Notes under the pieces: model-generated
Told to the model about the DNA's origin: nothing
Database searches by the model: none
Seen by the model: the letters and a program-made list of their open reading frames with translations, nothing else
Shown: in pieces, positions 22,493-31,890 of the stretch
Position numbering within the stretch: position 1 is the first letter of the stretch
How the letters are laid out: the number at the start of each line of letters is the position of its first letter
Program-made: the position numbers and the translations under genes
Assembly: GCA_949751835.1 (NCBI GenBank)
Contig: CATKHK010000031.1
Span: 186,001-250,000, forward strand
From: Blepharisma japonicum
Lineage: Eukaryota > Ciliophora > Heterotrichea > Heterotrichida > Blepharismidae
Direction of reading: 5' to 3'
Length of the DNA stretch: 64,000 nucleotides

Positions 22493-23353
22493 TTACTCAG
22501 AGCGTTTCCACTTTAAATCGCTTTCACTATACTCCACAAGATTTTTAATTTTTAATGCCTGAAGATATTGGTTCGTATTAAAAATAGCTGAAGATCTTAA
22601 TTTTTCATCCAATTGGCCATATACAGTAGCTACAATTTCTTCAGTCGTTTTAGGAGAGTCCAATGCATTAAATACTTGCCGCTCTCTTTGCTGCCTATGC
22701 TCGATGTTTTCTGTTATTTTTTCAGCTGCAGGGATATTCGTTTCTCCATGTGCTGTATATAGAATTCTTGGAGCTATATTTTGAACTCTATATAAAGAAT
22801 TCATATAGTCATAATATACATCCAGTATTGTCTATATATCACTTACAGATCCTCTGCCCATAATTAGATCTCCTGTAAATACAGCATTTTCTTCTTGCAG
22901 AAAATAGCAAACGTGATCGTTTTTGTGACTACGTAAAAAATACCCAGGTGTAAATACAGCTTGCAGAGTCGCCCCTTCGGTTCTAATAATTTCATTATCA
23001 GAAAGTGGACAGATCTGACCTTGAAGATTTTCGTTAATTTCTCTATCTTCTTCATTGTCCATAACTCTTTTATAGACAGGGACTCTTCCGAAATAGTTAA
23101 AAGCATCATTTACACCTCCAATATGGTCAGGATGTGAATGAGTTATAAGAATGCATTGCAGCTCGTTTTGGCCAATATTTCTTGATAAATTCTCTATTCA
23201 TGCTGGGAAACCTTGTCCTGTATCGATTAGGATTTTTTTCAATCCTGTCCCGATTAGATAAGTATTAGTCCCTTCTAAGGTAAAACTGCTTAAAATTTAC
23301 ATTGAGGGGTTAAATCCTGGATATAGAGAAACTAAAGAGGATAGTCTAGACAT
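22493..23353 (-). CDS. Metallo-beta-lactamase-fold hydrolase, LACTB2-like
   Basis: 276 residues after removal of two 15-nt introns (23286-23300, 22832-22846), with one TGA Trp (GFPAWIENL). The start MSRLSSLVSLYPGFNPSIFTLEGTNTYLIG matches the LACTB2/RNase-Z-like entry block. LITHSHPDHIGGV is the zinc-binding HxHxDH motif; TPGYFLRSHKNDHVCYF and AVFTGDLIMGRGS supply the later ligands (His of a T-PG-H-like turn, Asp of TGD), followed by ILYTAHGE. LACTB2 is a mitochondrial single-strand endoribonuclease; that activity here is inferred from the family. The stretch TPGYFLRSHKNDH differs from the usual TPGHTxDH, with Tyr in the first place, so the exact ligand should be checked by alignment. It starts 7 nt from the stop of the SelT-like gene on the same strand. 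Confidence 0.85.
22832..22846 (-). other. 15-nt intron in the LACTB2-like gene
   Basis: Sense-strand GTAAGTGATATATAG, phase 0, with an in-frame TAG. Removal joins IMGRGS to TILDVYYDYMNSL. A at -6. Confidence 0.88.
23286..23300 (-). other. 15-nt intron in the LACTB2-like gene
   Basis: Sense-strand GTAAATTTTAAGCAG, with an in-frame TAA. Removal joins FNPSI to FTLEGTNTYLIG, restoring a family motif. A at -6; ends CAG. Confidence 0.9.
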
Positions 23354-23360
23354 TTTATTA

Positions 23361-24014
23361 TTAAGGTTGTATAAGTGTCTTTACTATGCCCAAAATTTCT
23401 TCTGCTTGCGGCATCCTTCCTTTGGCAATTGCAGAGTAAAGCAGCTGCTGCCCATAAGTGACTTCAAAAGCACCAGTTGACGTTAACCATGAACTTATAG
23501 CATTAATCCCAAAGAACAAGAACAACCCTGTCATAAGTTTTTTATCCCTCATATAAAGATACCAAGAAGGATAAGGCATTTGTAGCTTCTGGAAAACCAT
23601 ATCTCCTGCGACCAATAATAAAAGTCCTGCATATCTGGCTAGTGTCAAAAGTCTATTTAAATTTTACTGTGCAAGTAATCCAAATGGGAATGAAGGATAG
23701 CTTGGAGTTTCTGTGATTATTAAAGTAGGATAATATAAGGCAAGAAGATTTTTAACTTCATCGACTCGAGCTTTAAAACCACAGGATTGGCTGGATAAAG
23801 GTTACCAATATTCAATATTTATTGGATCTGTAAATCTATTTATTCTGATATCGTAATCAACTTTAGGCTCATTTGGAAGAGGGGAAGGTTGAGGAGGAGG
23901 CTGTGTGCTGGGCTCTGCAGGTGGAGGTGGAGGCTGTGATATAAAGCGAGGCATAAATATTTCTAAGGCAAAACAACAGCAAAATGCAAGCCACGCTATA
24001 CTTTTGATGTCCAT
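23361..24014 (-). CDS. Selenoprotein T-like oxidoreductase, Cys form
   Basis: 207 residues after removal of two 15-nt introns (23791-23805, 23653-23667). The start is ATG 24012-24014, giving a signal peptide (MDIKSIAWLAFCCCFALEIF) and a Pro-rich linker. The thioredoxin-like core then has NIEYCQSCGFKARVDEVKN. The SelT redox motif CxxU is CQSC here, formed by joining TG|C across an intron. ALYYPTLIITETPSYPSFP follows as in SelT, then a membrane-inserted segment (LARYAGLLLLVAGDMVF) and the SelT signature NAISSWLTSTGAFEVTYGQQLLYS, with a terminal GRMPQAEEILGIV. SelT is an ER-membrane redox protein; ER location and thiol-disulfide activity are inferred. The Cys form fits a code where UGA is tryptophan. 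Confidence 0.88.
23653..23667 (-). other. 15-nt intron in the SelT-like gene
   Basis: Sense-strand GTAAAATTTAAATAG with an in-frame TAG. Removal joins PFGLLAQ to LLTLARYAG. A at -6. Confidence 0.85.
23791..23805 (-). other. 15-nt intron splitting the CQSC codon
   Basis: Sense-strand GTAACCTTTATCCAG, phase 2, with an in-frame TAA. Removal joins TG to C and creates the first Cys of the CQSC redox motif. A at -6; ends CAG. Confidence 0.9.
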
Positions 24015-24319
24015 TTTATTTATTATTAAATCGTAAATTAATGAAGCATTCAAATCTTCCACTAAACTAAGTAGCTATTATATCTGAGCTTTCTTTTGGC
24101 TCAGGCTATAAGAAAGCTTAAAATTCATCAATATTTCTTTGCTTTTATACTACTCTTACTCTAAATTATTATAGAAAAATTTAATATCATATTATTATTT
24201 AGCTCAAGATGTAACTTAGAGAGATTAATCTCATGTTTGTATTTCTTTAAAAAATGGATGGGACACTTTAAAAATAATAAATCCTTGATTTCATTTATAT
24301 AATAAGTTAGTGAATAAAT
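24015..24319. other. Divergent intergenic region
   Basis: About 305 bases between the SelT-like gene (minus strand) and the EamA transporter (plus strand). It probably holds both promoters. I see no frame or RNA gene. Confidence 0.45.
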
Positions 24320-25453
24320 ATGATTACAATAACAGGTATCAAACCATCCATAAAAGGTTATTTAAGAACACGTCGCATCGTTCTTCATCCGATTTTCATT
24401 TTAATGCAGGTATCAGCTCCATAGCTTTGCATTGGTGTATGAATCAATTACAAAAAGAAAGCCTTTGAACAATTAAACCTTAGCTTCGTAAATAATAGTT
24501 AGGTGTACTTTGAATGTGTTGTAGATTTTATAGCAACTATTATTCTCTTGACTGGAGTCTTTTCAGTGAGAAAGGCGAGAAATTTCTTTATGGGTGGCAA
24601 AATTACTCACATTTTACTGGCAATGCTTTCTGGGATACTTTGCGTATTTTCAGCACAATTATTTTTTTGCATTGGATTAAAATATACGTCTGGTGGGATC
24701 ACAGCGCCTTGAATGCTGGTGACTCCTAGTGTTGTTGGTCTTTTAGGCATGATTTTGAAGTACGAATCTAGAAAAACTTTGAAAATTTTTGGAGTAACTA
24801 TTTCCTTAATTGGTGTGCTTTCTTTTATTAGCATTGACTTTTTCTATGAAGAATATATCAGTTTTGTAGGGGCAATATCATTAATGATCCATGCAATAGC
24901 TCTTGCAGTCGGCTTATTATTATGAAGGAAATTATTAAAAATTTATAAGCATCCTCCTCTGGTAGTCTCTACATGGGCGGTAGGAACAGGGACAATTTGC
25001 ATGATTATTGCTTATTTATCTCAAGAACTCTGGTGAATTGTTCCTCCTGATTTTGGAAATGATATCTCTCAAAGCTATCATATTTTTGGGGTAATTGTCA
25101 CCATTTCTGTAGCTTATGCATGCAATTATGGAATCCTCGCCTGAGCTACCAGAAGGTCTGCGATTTCTGTTGTCGCCTTATATGCAAGTGCAAGACCATT
25201 ATTTACAGAAACAATAAGCTTCATTGTTTCACGTCATTACACAACAATTGAGATGATTATTTCCAGCATCCTGATGATAATGGTCTTATGTGGGCTACTT
25301 TTGAACTCATATAGCAAAAAGAAAGAAAAAGGATCAATGATAAGAAAGCAATATCAAAAGACTGAAGGAAAGCTGAGGACTATTTTTTCTACTGTGGTTG
25401 TAGGATTTAATGAGCCTGTTAACACAGCTCCTTTGTATAAACGATTAGTGTAG
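24320..25453 (+). CDS. EamA/DMT-family transporter
   Basis: 367 residues after removal of two 15-nt introns (24410-24424, 24488-24502) near the start, and with TGA Trp codons (GVWINYK, GGITAPWML, LLLWRKLL, ELWWIVPP, ILAWATRR). The protein is about ten hydrophobic helices: FIATIILLTGVFSV, HILLAMLSGILCVFSAQLFF, WMLVTPSVVGLLGMILKYE, FGVTISLIGVLSFISI and others. The first EamA repeat keeps the proline-rich TPSVVGLLGM turn, and the second repeat ends SVVALYASARPLFTETISF, typical of drug/metabolite transporters. A basic C-terminal tail of ~50 residues follows. The substrate is unknown; plant-type EamA exporters and nucleotide-sugar-like carriers are both possible. Start is the only ATG that gives an open frame through both introns. 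Confidence 0.85.
24410..24424 (+). other. 15-nt intron lacking the usual A
   Basis: GTATCAGCTCCATAG contains an in-frame TAG, and removing it joins ILMQ to LCIGVWINY. This is the one intron placed here with C rather than A six bases from the 3' end. Confidence 0.7.
24488..24502 (+). other. 15-nt intron in the EamA gene
   Basis: GTAAATAATAGTTAG, phase 0, with in-frame stops. Removal joins QLNLSF to VYFECVVDF. A at -6. Confidence 0.85.
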
Positions 25454-25637
25454 CTGAAAGGCTCGCTAATACCTTCGATAAGATAAGTAAAATAAATAAA
25501 CACTTAAGATTTCAATGACTGAATAATTGGTCTTTTCAATTTAGGTTTTTAATTTTTCCATTTTAAAGAGCTCAGGTCTTAAATGGCAACTTTATTTTAC
25601 AATAAAATCGCCTTTAACTAACTCAAATTCTAGATTT

Positions 25638-25886
25638 CTAATTCAATATAAAAGAAGCACTTATATTCCTAACAAGCTGCTTATCTATAACACATAAATC
25701 CATAAAATCCTCTTTCCCCAATGAAAAAAAAATTTCTTGCAAATCCAAAGATAATTCCTCATAATCCTCAAATATAGTAGAATCTATATCAAAGCACTTA
25801 AATTTGCGTTGCTTTCCGTTAACCAAATTCTTGTGTTCCTTTCTATTTCTTCTACCATCTTTAGCAGAAGTTTCTCAAATTTCCAT
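25638..25886 (-). CDS. Possible small protein upstream of the GST gene
   Basis: 82 residues from ATG 25884-25886 to TAA, with one TGA Trp (MEIWETSAK). The composition looks coding (DSTIFEDYEELSLDLQEIFF), with a basic N-terminal part and an acidic middle. I recognise no family. It runs away from the GST gene with only 29 nt between the two ATGs, which leaves little room for promoters, so it may be a remnant or a chance frame. Confidence 0.35.
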
Positions 25887-25915
25887 TGGTTTATATAAAT
25901 ATACGTGTCGAGGAA

Positions 25916-26551
25916 ATGGCAGACATAACACTCCACTATTTCAATCTCTATGGAAGAGGAGAACTCGCTAGAGTCATTCTTCACTACCATGGCACCCAAT
26001 TCACAGATCACAGAGTTGAGTTCGGTGAATGGCCAGCCCTTAAGAGCTCAGGTGTTGCTGAATTCGGCCAATTGCCTGTTCTTGAAATCGATGGAATTAG
26101 AATGGTTCAAAGCAAAGCCATTGCCAGATACTTATGTCAAAAGTTTGGATACTATCCAAACAATGCAACTGATGTCTACTGGGTTGAATCACTTGTTGAT
26201 CTTAGAGAAGACATCATCTCTGAATACTTCAAAGCTAAATTCAACAAGGATGAGGAAGCTATTAACAAGATCTTCTCAGAAAAACTTCCAGAATGGCTTA
26301 GAAGAGCTGAAGCAAGACTTGAAAGAAACAACGGAGGAAACGGATGGTTCGTTGGAGATTCCATTTCCTTAGCTGATTTCGCAGTCTTCCAAACTGTGTG
26401 GGATTACTTACTCCGTGAAGAAAAGGCTGCTAAAGGAGCTCCAGCTGTTGAAGCTAACGCACCAAAACTCAGAGCATGGGCTACCAGACTTTTGGAATCA
26501 TCTCAAACCTTGAAGCACTATCTTGAGACCAGAGCCAACTTAGAAGCTTAA
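25916..26551 (+). CDS. Glutathione S-transferase, sigma-like
   Basis: 211 residues, one exon. The N-terminal thioredoxin-like domain has LHYFNLYGRGELARVILHYH, with the catalytic Tyr of the FNLYGRGE motif, then GQLPVLEIDGIRMVQSKAIARYL, the cis-Pro and the glutathione-binding QS pair. The all-alpha domain contains GNGWFVGDSISLADFAVF, the N-capping box of GSTs. Length and motifs fit sigma/mu/alpha/pi-type GSTs, with sigma closest (FNxxGRxE, then a Lys-rich alpha domain). It conjugates glutathione to electrophiles in the cytosol or may act as a prostaglandin-D-synthase-like isomerase. The codons are richer in C-ending forms than in neighbouring genes (ttc, atc, cac), which fits strong expression. 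A TATA-like run (TTATATAAATATA) lies at 25891-25903. Confidence 0.95.
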   Translation: MADITLHYFNLYGRGELARVILHYHGTQFTDHRVEFGEWPALKSSGVAEFGQLPVLEIDGIRMVQSKAIARYLCQKFGYYPNNATDVYWVESLVDLREDIISEYFKAKFNKDEEAINKIFSEKLPEWLRRAEARLERNNGGNGWFVGDSISLADFAVFQTVWDYLLREEKAAKGAPAVEANAPKLRAWATRLLESSQTLKHYLETRANLEA

Positions 26552-26766
26552 ATTTAACTAAGGATTTCTCCTAAACACGTGTAAATATATAATTGCTAGT
26601 TTTTAAAATAGATCAATAAGCAATGGGAATTAATGCTTATATAATACAAAAATTAAATAGCATACTCAAAAATTAAGTCTAGAGATAGCAAAAAAGCTTA
26701 TTTCTGTAGCATGCTATAAGATATATATTACCAAAATAAATTGGGGCCTAACTCTAAATAAATACC

Positions 26767-27783
26767 ATGTATAGCTACCCATCATATGTTTACCAAGGCT
26801 ACAATAGCAGTAACAATGGATTCTATAATTCTCCTTATACGCAAACCCCACAAAAGAAAAGAAAATGCGATACTATTGAAGAAGGATTCTTTAGCTTATC
26901 TTTAGAAAATAAAGACAGCAAAAAAAAGGATAAAAACGAAGATATTGAAATAAGTAGTGCCCTTAATATTTTTAAAGGCTTTAATATTCAAGAACCTCCT
27001 AACCAAATTTTGAATGAAAATCCTATTAAGAATATTAGCACATGTAATTCCTTTAATACTTTTGATGATTTCAATAATCAAAATATTCCTAATCATATTT
27101 CCAATACAAATCCTACTATTAGCAATATTAAATGCAATAATATCGTTATTACAAACTTCAACGATGGCACAGTAGAGAACAGAAGCAAAAGTTTAAAGGA
27201 TTTAAGCCCGCTATTGACATCATTAAACCTTGAAAATCCAATTCAAAGACCTTCTTTTAATTCTCCACAAGAATTAACAATTAAAAACCCAAAAATGATT
27301 ATGCCTCAATCTCCTCCATATGAGCAATCACCAAAGAAAAGAAACAGAGATGAAGAATGTATCCCAGTTTTTATAGGAATCAAAGACCAGTCTAATGGGT
27401 TTAAAATTATCCCATGTGATGCCAAAATAATTAAAAAATTGACGCAAAAAGAAAAACAAAATTCTGATGAATCTTTTGAAAAATATATTCAAACAGAAAA
27501 TATGCATGAAATAAGAGCTGAACTAGAATCCTTAAATAAAAGAATCTTTGAAACTCATCAATTAATTAAAGCTCTTGACCAAAAAATCTATTGAAATAAT
27601 CAAAAATTCAAAGTCAGAAATGATACCATTAATGATTACCCAAATACAAGTAACTGCTATATTTATGCAAATATCTGATACGATGAATGTCTGAGGTCAA
27701 ATAAAAGAAAGCTCTTAGGGAAGCTTTTCAAGAGAAAAAGATGGCTTGAGTCTCAACTTAATCAGCAATATATAGTGATATAA
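26767..27783 (+). CDS. Asn/Ser-rich protein with basic clusters, unknown function
   Basis: 338 residues, one exon, with TGA Trp codons (KIYWNNQKF, ANIWYDECL). I recognise no domain. The N-terminus is Tyr-rich (MYSYPSYVYQGY), followed by a basic cluster PQKKRKC. The middle is low-complexity Asn-rich with a repeated NIPNHISNTNP / PPNQILNENP theme. A second basic cluster SPKKRNRDE precedes a folded-looking stretch (CIPVFIGIKDQSNGFKIIPCD). A coiled coil (EIRAELESLNKRIFETHQLIK) follows. The C-terminus has KRKLLGKLFKRKRWLESQL. Three basic clusters suggest a nuclear protein, which is an inference. The TGA codons near the end extend the protein by about 63 residues beyond what the standard code would give. 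Confidence 0.75.
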
Positions 27784-27850
27784 TTTATTTGGTTAATGCT
27801 TATTTAATGAAATCTGTATCATACAGCTTATATTTTCAATGTAATTAATT

Positions 27851-28534
27851 CTATAATAAAACTAAAACCAGGACTATTGCTACAATTAAAATAACCACTA
27901 TAAGTAGCAAGCAGGAATCAGATGATTTCATTATTAGCTCCTTCATCCTAAATTGGGTTCTATCCATTTTCGCTTGAGTATGATCCACATTCTTATCCAC
28001 ACTGTCCAGCAGTGCATTGTGTAAATCCACCTCATCTCCAATTCCTTGTGCAGCTACAAGCAAATTATCGCTAACCCCAATCAATTGGTCAACCACAACA
28101 TCTTGGTCTTTTAACATCTGGGCTTGGGCTGATTTTAAGTCTTGATTTGACAAATGTTTAGTCTCAGCTGTCTCTTCGCCAAATTTGTCCCTTTTGATAT
28201 TGACAACTGGGGCATTTCTTGATGATCTATAGGCTTCTTTGTTTTTGTCTTGGATTAGATTGAATTCAGCTTCTAGCTCTTGGACCAAAGCTTTCCTTCT
28301 TTCTATTTCTTTTGGAGCCATTTTGTATTTTGAGGGATCTTTGTCGTATAAATTCACTTGATTTTGAAGAGAGTCTAGAATAACTGTGAGATCTGATAAG
28401 CCACCTCGGATTTTTTCATTGAGAAGTCCTACACTTTGCCCGGATTTTTGTTGGGATTCTCTTTCGACTAGAAATTGCTGTAGGAGATTTTTTTTGCGTT
28501 GTGCGCTGTCTAGGTCTTTCAGAAAGTCATCCAT
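27851..28534 (-). CDS. Qc-type SNARE (syntaxin 8/SYP5-like)
   Basis: 227 residues, one exon, ending in a tail anchor of ~19 hydrophobic residues (CLLLIVVILIVAIVLVLVLL). The SNARE motif at ~137-200 runs AQMLKDQDVVVDQLIGVSDN, then LLVAAQGIGDEVDLHNALLD, then SVDKNVDHTQAKMDRTQFRM. The N-terminal half is helical (LVERESQQK, ERRKALVQELEAEFNLI) like the Habc-type region of Qc SNAREs. The pattern GIGDEVDLHNALLDSVD aligns with plant SYP51 INEELTLQTRLIDDLD; the central-layer glutamine is replaced by histidine. These proteins drive fusion at Golgi and endosomes. The family call rests on the hydrophobic register and the tail anchor. Confidence 0.8.
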   Translation of the reverse strand: MDDFLKDLDSAQRKKNLLQQFLVERESQQKSGQSVGLLNEKIRGGLSDLTVILDSLQNQVNLYDKDPSKYKMAPKEIERRKALVQELEAEFNLIQDKNKEAYRSSRNAPVVNIKRDKFGEETAETKHLSNQDLKSAQAQMLKDQDVVVDQLIGVSDNLLVAAQGIGDEVDLHNALLDSVDKNVDHTQAKMDRTQFRMKELIMKSSDSCLLLIVVILIVAIVLVLVLL

Positions 28535-28777
28535 TGTTAAGATTATTTTAAATGATAATTTATTAGATGAAAATAGATAAGAATTTTAAGAAGAAATTAT
28601 ATTTTTAAATTAAGTTATAAATAGATAAAATATTCAGAGCTGACCCTTAGAATCCTAATTTTATTTTATTTAGAAGTTATGAAAGAATTTGCCATTTATA
28701 ATTTCTGAGTGATTTTGATAATTAAAGATTGGGATAAAATAATATAATACTAGTTTATCATAAATTCAATTATTTAT

Positions 28778-30463
28778 CTAGTCAACAGCAAACATTGCTT
28801 CCATTTTATCCCAATCTTCAGCAGTTCCATGTGCGTATTCTTTACTTAGCTTATACAAGACAAGCTGCCCATCGCAGTTTCCAGTTGCTAACTGAGTGCT
28901 TTCCGAAGCCCAGGCTAAATGATTCAGGACACTATTTCCAGTCTTAAGTCTTATATCAGGCATTTCTGTATCTTTATTCAAATTCCAAAAATCTAAATAC
29001 CCGCTCCCATCAATTACCGCAAACATTGAAGGATGATGTGGATTCCATTTTACATCAAACACATAATCATCATAAGCGTCAAATGAAAAAATTGGCTGTT
29101 TCCCTGCTTTCAAATTTCACAGCTTCACTGTCCAATCTACTGAACTTGACAGTAATAAATTCCCAGCAATATCTGTAAACACATTTTCTCCTATTGGATG
29201 TATATCAAGCCCTGTGATAGGTCCAAAATGTCCTTCATAAGTCTCAGTACCAGAATCTACAAGCTTACTACCATGCAGCTGTGTTTGGAAAATGCTCCCA
29301 TCTTCAGCGCCTACATAAAATACATTAGTCTCATTAGCAGGAAAAGCCATGGTTGTGCAGCCTACATCTTTAACGCGAGATTTCATTTCGAAAGAAGAGG
29401 TAGGGGTATGGAACATGTTAAGAGACCATACACAAACTTTTCCATCATTTGAGGCAGATACTATATTATTTGCATGCTGGGAGCCAATTATTGATAAAGA
29501 ATAGACAGGGTGGCTATGACTTTCTGCCATAGGAGGAGTGCGCTGGATTGGCTGGGATTTCGCCCTTAAATCCCAAACTACAATTTGGCCTGAATAAGTA
29601 CCACCAATTACCAAGTTGTGGTCAAAGCGATTAAAACTGGCTGCAGTTACGGAAGATTGGCAATTTAGAATAAATTCTGGCCGGGTATTTAAAGATAGCG
29701 ACCAAATGCATACTAAACCTCTAGGAACCTGAGAGACCGTCTGAGTCGTTCTGATATATGATGCTAATAGTAGCTCTTTATATAAAGGCGACCATTGCAA
29801 AGAAGTTACGCTTTTTTCATCGCAGAGTTTTGGATCATATAAGGTTAGTAAGGATTTGATATTTCCGTTTGATTCTGTCTTTCATTCATTTTCTATTTTT
29901 TCTTTCCCTAAGCTTCTTTCTACAAGCCTTGTTGATTTTTTAAAGAATTCGTTGAAATCAACTGATTCGATAATTCTATTTACTACATCAGGATCATATT
30001 CTGAAGATTTTTCAGGGCTTTTTTCATCCATTTCTACATCAGAATCTTCATCACTTTCATCTTTGTTATTGTCTTCAACAGTATTTTCTTGGGGCTCCGG
30101 AGCTTTTTGCTCCTTTGGGATGTCGACTTGTGCTTCAGCCTCAACTTTTTCAGGTTTTGGCCTTCCACTGATAGCTAATTCATACAATCTTGCATGAGCT
30201 AAAATCGGCTTGCTGATATTTTTATCTCTTTCGGGCGACAGTGACTGTACAACTGGTTTATTTTCTGGGATTTTTTCAATTTCTTTCATAATATCCGTAA
30301 AGCTTACCTGAGAATTTGGCATTTGGCTTCTTGGAGGTCTCATTGAAGCTGCAGGTTTTCTTTCCACAGGTCTTTCAGCAGCCTGTTTAGTGGCTGCAAT
30401 CTTTTTCTGCAGCTCTTCCCTTCTTCTCTTAGTTTCTTCCAGACTAGCACGAGCAGCAGACAT
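28778..30463 (-). CDS. Cytoplasmic dynein intermediate chain
   Basis: 561 residues in one exon with two TGA Trp codons (IENEWKTESN, VKLWNLKAGK). The N-terminus is the family's charged coiled coil (ASLEETKRRREELQKKIAATK), which binds dynactin p150. An acidic linker with DEDSDVEMDEKSPEK follows, and VVNRIIESVDFNEFF is near the light-chain and dimerisation region. Seven WD repeats make up the C-terminal ~340 residues (SLQWSPLYKELLLASY, GLVCIWSL, GGTYSGQIVVWDLRAK, SNDGKVCVWSL, LLSSSVDWTVKLWNL, DGSGYLDFWNL, NCDGQLVLYKL), which bind the dynein heavy chain. SVDWTVKLW is highly conserved in dynein IC. It scaffolds light chains onto the heavy chain dimer for minus-end transport; this is cytoplasmic rather than axonemal IC by its N-terminus. 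Confidence 0.92.
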
Positions 30464-30477
30464 TTATTAAATAAGAA

Positions 30478-30918
30478 TTAATGACTTACTTTGAATAACC
30501 CTTCTACCAGCTCTCTCACATTAATTCTTCCAGTTCCTTTATCGAAATCTTTTAAGACAGCGTCTATTTCAGCTTCTTCTAAAGGTTCTCCAGAGCCTAA
30601 TAAGGCTGTTTTTACATCATTTGCATTTACAAAGCCTTCATGGTTTGTATCAAGACTCTCGAAAAATTTCCTGACGTCTTCTTGGTTCGTTATGCTTAAT
30701 TTGCGGCATTTGACTGAGAGTCTTTGGAACTCGGTAAATGGGAGCTTGCCGACTGGAAATTGTTGGGCCTCTTTAATGAAGCCTTGGACTTCTTCTTCGG
30801 TTGGGTTGAGACCGAGTGCGCGAAGTCCTCTGCCGAGATCTTTGATATCTATTGAGCCGGCACGTTCTTTGTCAAGGATCTCGAACACGTTTTTTTCTTC
30901 TTCTGATATGCTAACCAT
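30478..30918 (-). CDS. Calmodulin-like EF-hand protein
   Basis: 146 residues, one exon. Four EF-hand units are visible with the calmodulin spacing: LDKERAGSIDIKDLGRGLRA, EVQGFIKEAQQFPVGKLPFT, FESLDTNHEGFVNANDVKTA and VLKDFDKGTGRINVRELVEG. The loops have lost many acidic ligands: loop 1 has Ala at position 5, loop 2 (AQQFPVGKLPFTE) is clearly non-binding and loop 4 is one residue short. Loop 3 (DTNHEGFVNAND) could still bind Ca2+. It therefore resembles a myosin-light-chain or centrin-like structural subunit more than a true sensor. The start is ATG 30916-30918. Its stop lies 14 nt from the ATG of the downstream dynein intermediate chain. Confidence 0.88.
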   Translation of the reverse strand: MVSISEEEKNVFEILDKERAGSIDIKDLGRGLRALGLNPTEEEVQGFIKEAQQFPVGKLPFTEFQRLSVKCRKLSITNQEDVRKFFESLDTNHEGFVNANDVKTALLGSGEPLEEAEIDAVLKDFDKGTGRINVRELVEGLFKVSH

Positions 30919-31306
30919 TTAAAGATTTATAAGACATAATATGAATATTTTATTCGAGAAATATAGGTTATGTGGTCTTACTCCTTAATTTTTTAAACAA
31001 TGCATACCTTTTAATATTGATCTGCAAAAAGAGATCTTTTAAAGCAGTTTTAGCATTTTACTGTTGGGCAGGTTTGGGTAACTATTGAGATTTGCTATTT
31101 AAATTTAGGAAATTTATGCAATTAGATTTCATTTAATGAAATTTGTAAAGAAAAATTTAATTAGTTAAAAAAAAGAGTGGAATTGTAGAGCATATTTATT
31201 TATATCAAGTTCATTGGAAAAATAAATATTTTTATTCAATAAAATAATTTGTTTAAAATCAAACCAGAGAGGATATGACTCTTATAGATATAAATGATAA
31301 ACATAA
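30919..31306. other. Divergent intergenic region
   Basis: About 390 AT-rich bases between the EF-hand gene (minus) and a small plus-strand gene. I see no frame or RNA gene; promoters of both genes presumably lie here. Confidence 0.45.
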
Positions 31307-31834
31307 ATGGAAGTGAATAGGGCAAATCCTCCACCTACATTCCCTATCAGTTTAAACAAATTTTACTACACCTCACCACAATCCTGAAAAGAGCATTCTC
31401 CAAAAAAATGCACACTCCACTCAGTTCGGCATTCAAATATAACTACCCAAGTTCTTAAAAAAAGATTCCCAAAATACCCTTCAGAGTCTCCTGAAAAACT
31501 TAGGAAGTCTTTTAACTCCCAATCAATTTCTCCTAGGCGAAATTATATGAAACCAACTGAAGAATTTTCCCACAAGCTAAGAAGCCCAAGCCCAAGGATA
31601 AAAATTCGAACTTTTTTCCCTGCAAATTCTCCTCAAGGAAAGTATTTGACAGAAAGAATATCTGATGGTTTTAGTGGAAGCCCTTATGAAGCTGGAAAAG
31701 CCAAGACTGCTAAAGAATACCATGACTCAATTTTGAAAAGAATCAATGGAGAATTCAAACCTGCTTATTTCGGAAAAGGTATTGAAGAGGCTCCTTATGT
31801 GACTTCTTTTAATATTTTGCATGATGACTTATAA
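31307..31834 (+). CDS. Small basic Ser/Pro-rich protein, unknown
   Basis: 175 residues, one exon, with a TGA Trp (TSPQSWKEHSPKK). The start ATG 31307-31309 gives an open frame to TAA. It is basic and rich in Ser-Pro pairs (KYPSESPEKLRK, QSISPRRNY, LRSPSPRIKIR, FFPANSPQGKY), possible proline-directed phosphorylation sites. No fold or family is recognisable. A C-terminal part (AKTAKEYHDSILKRINGEFK) looks helical. Short proteins of this sort in ciliates are often cortical or axonemal, but nothing here proves it. Confidence 0.65.
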
Positions 31835-31890
31835 TTTAACTATAAATTTCATTATTGATAAATAAACGGATAATTTACTTTTCATATAAA

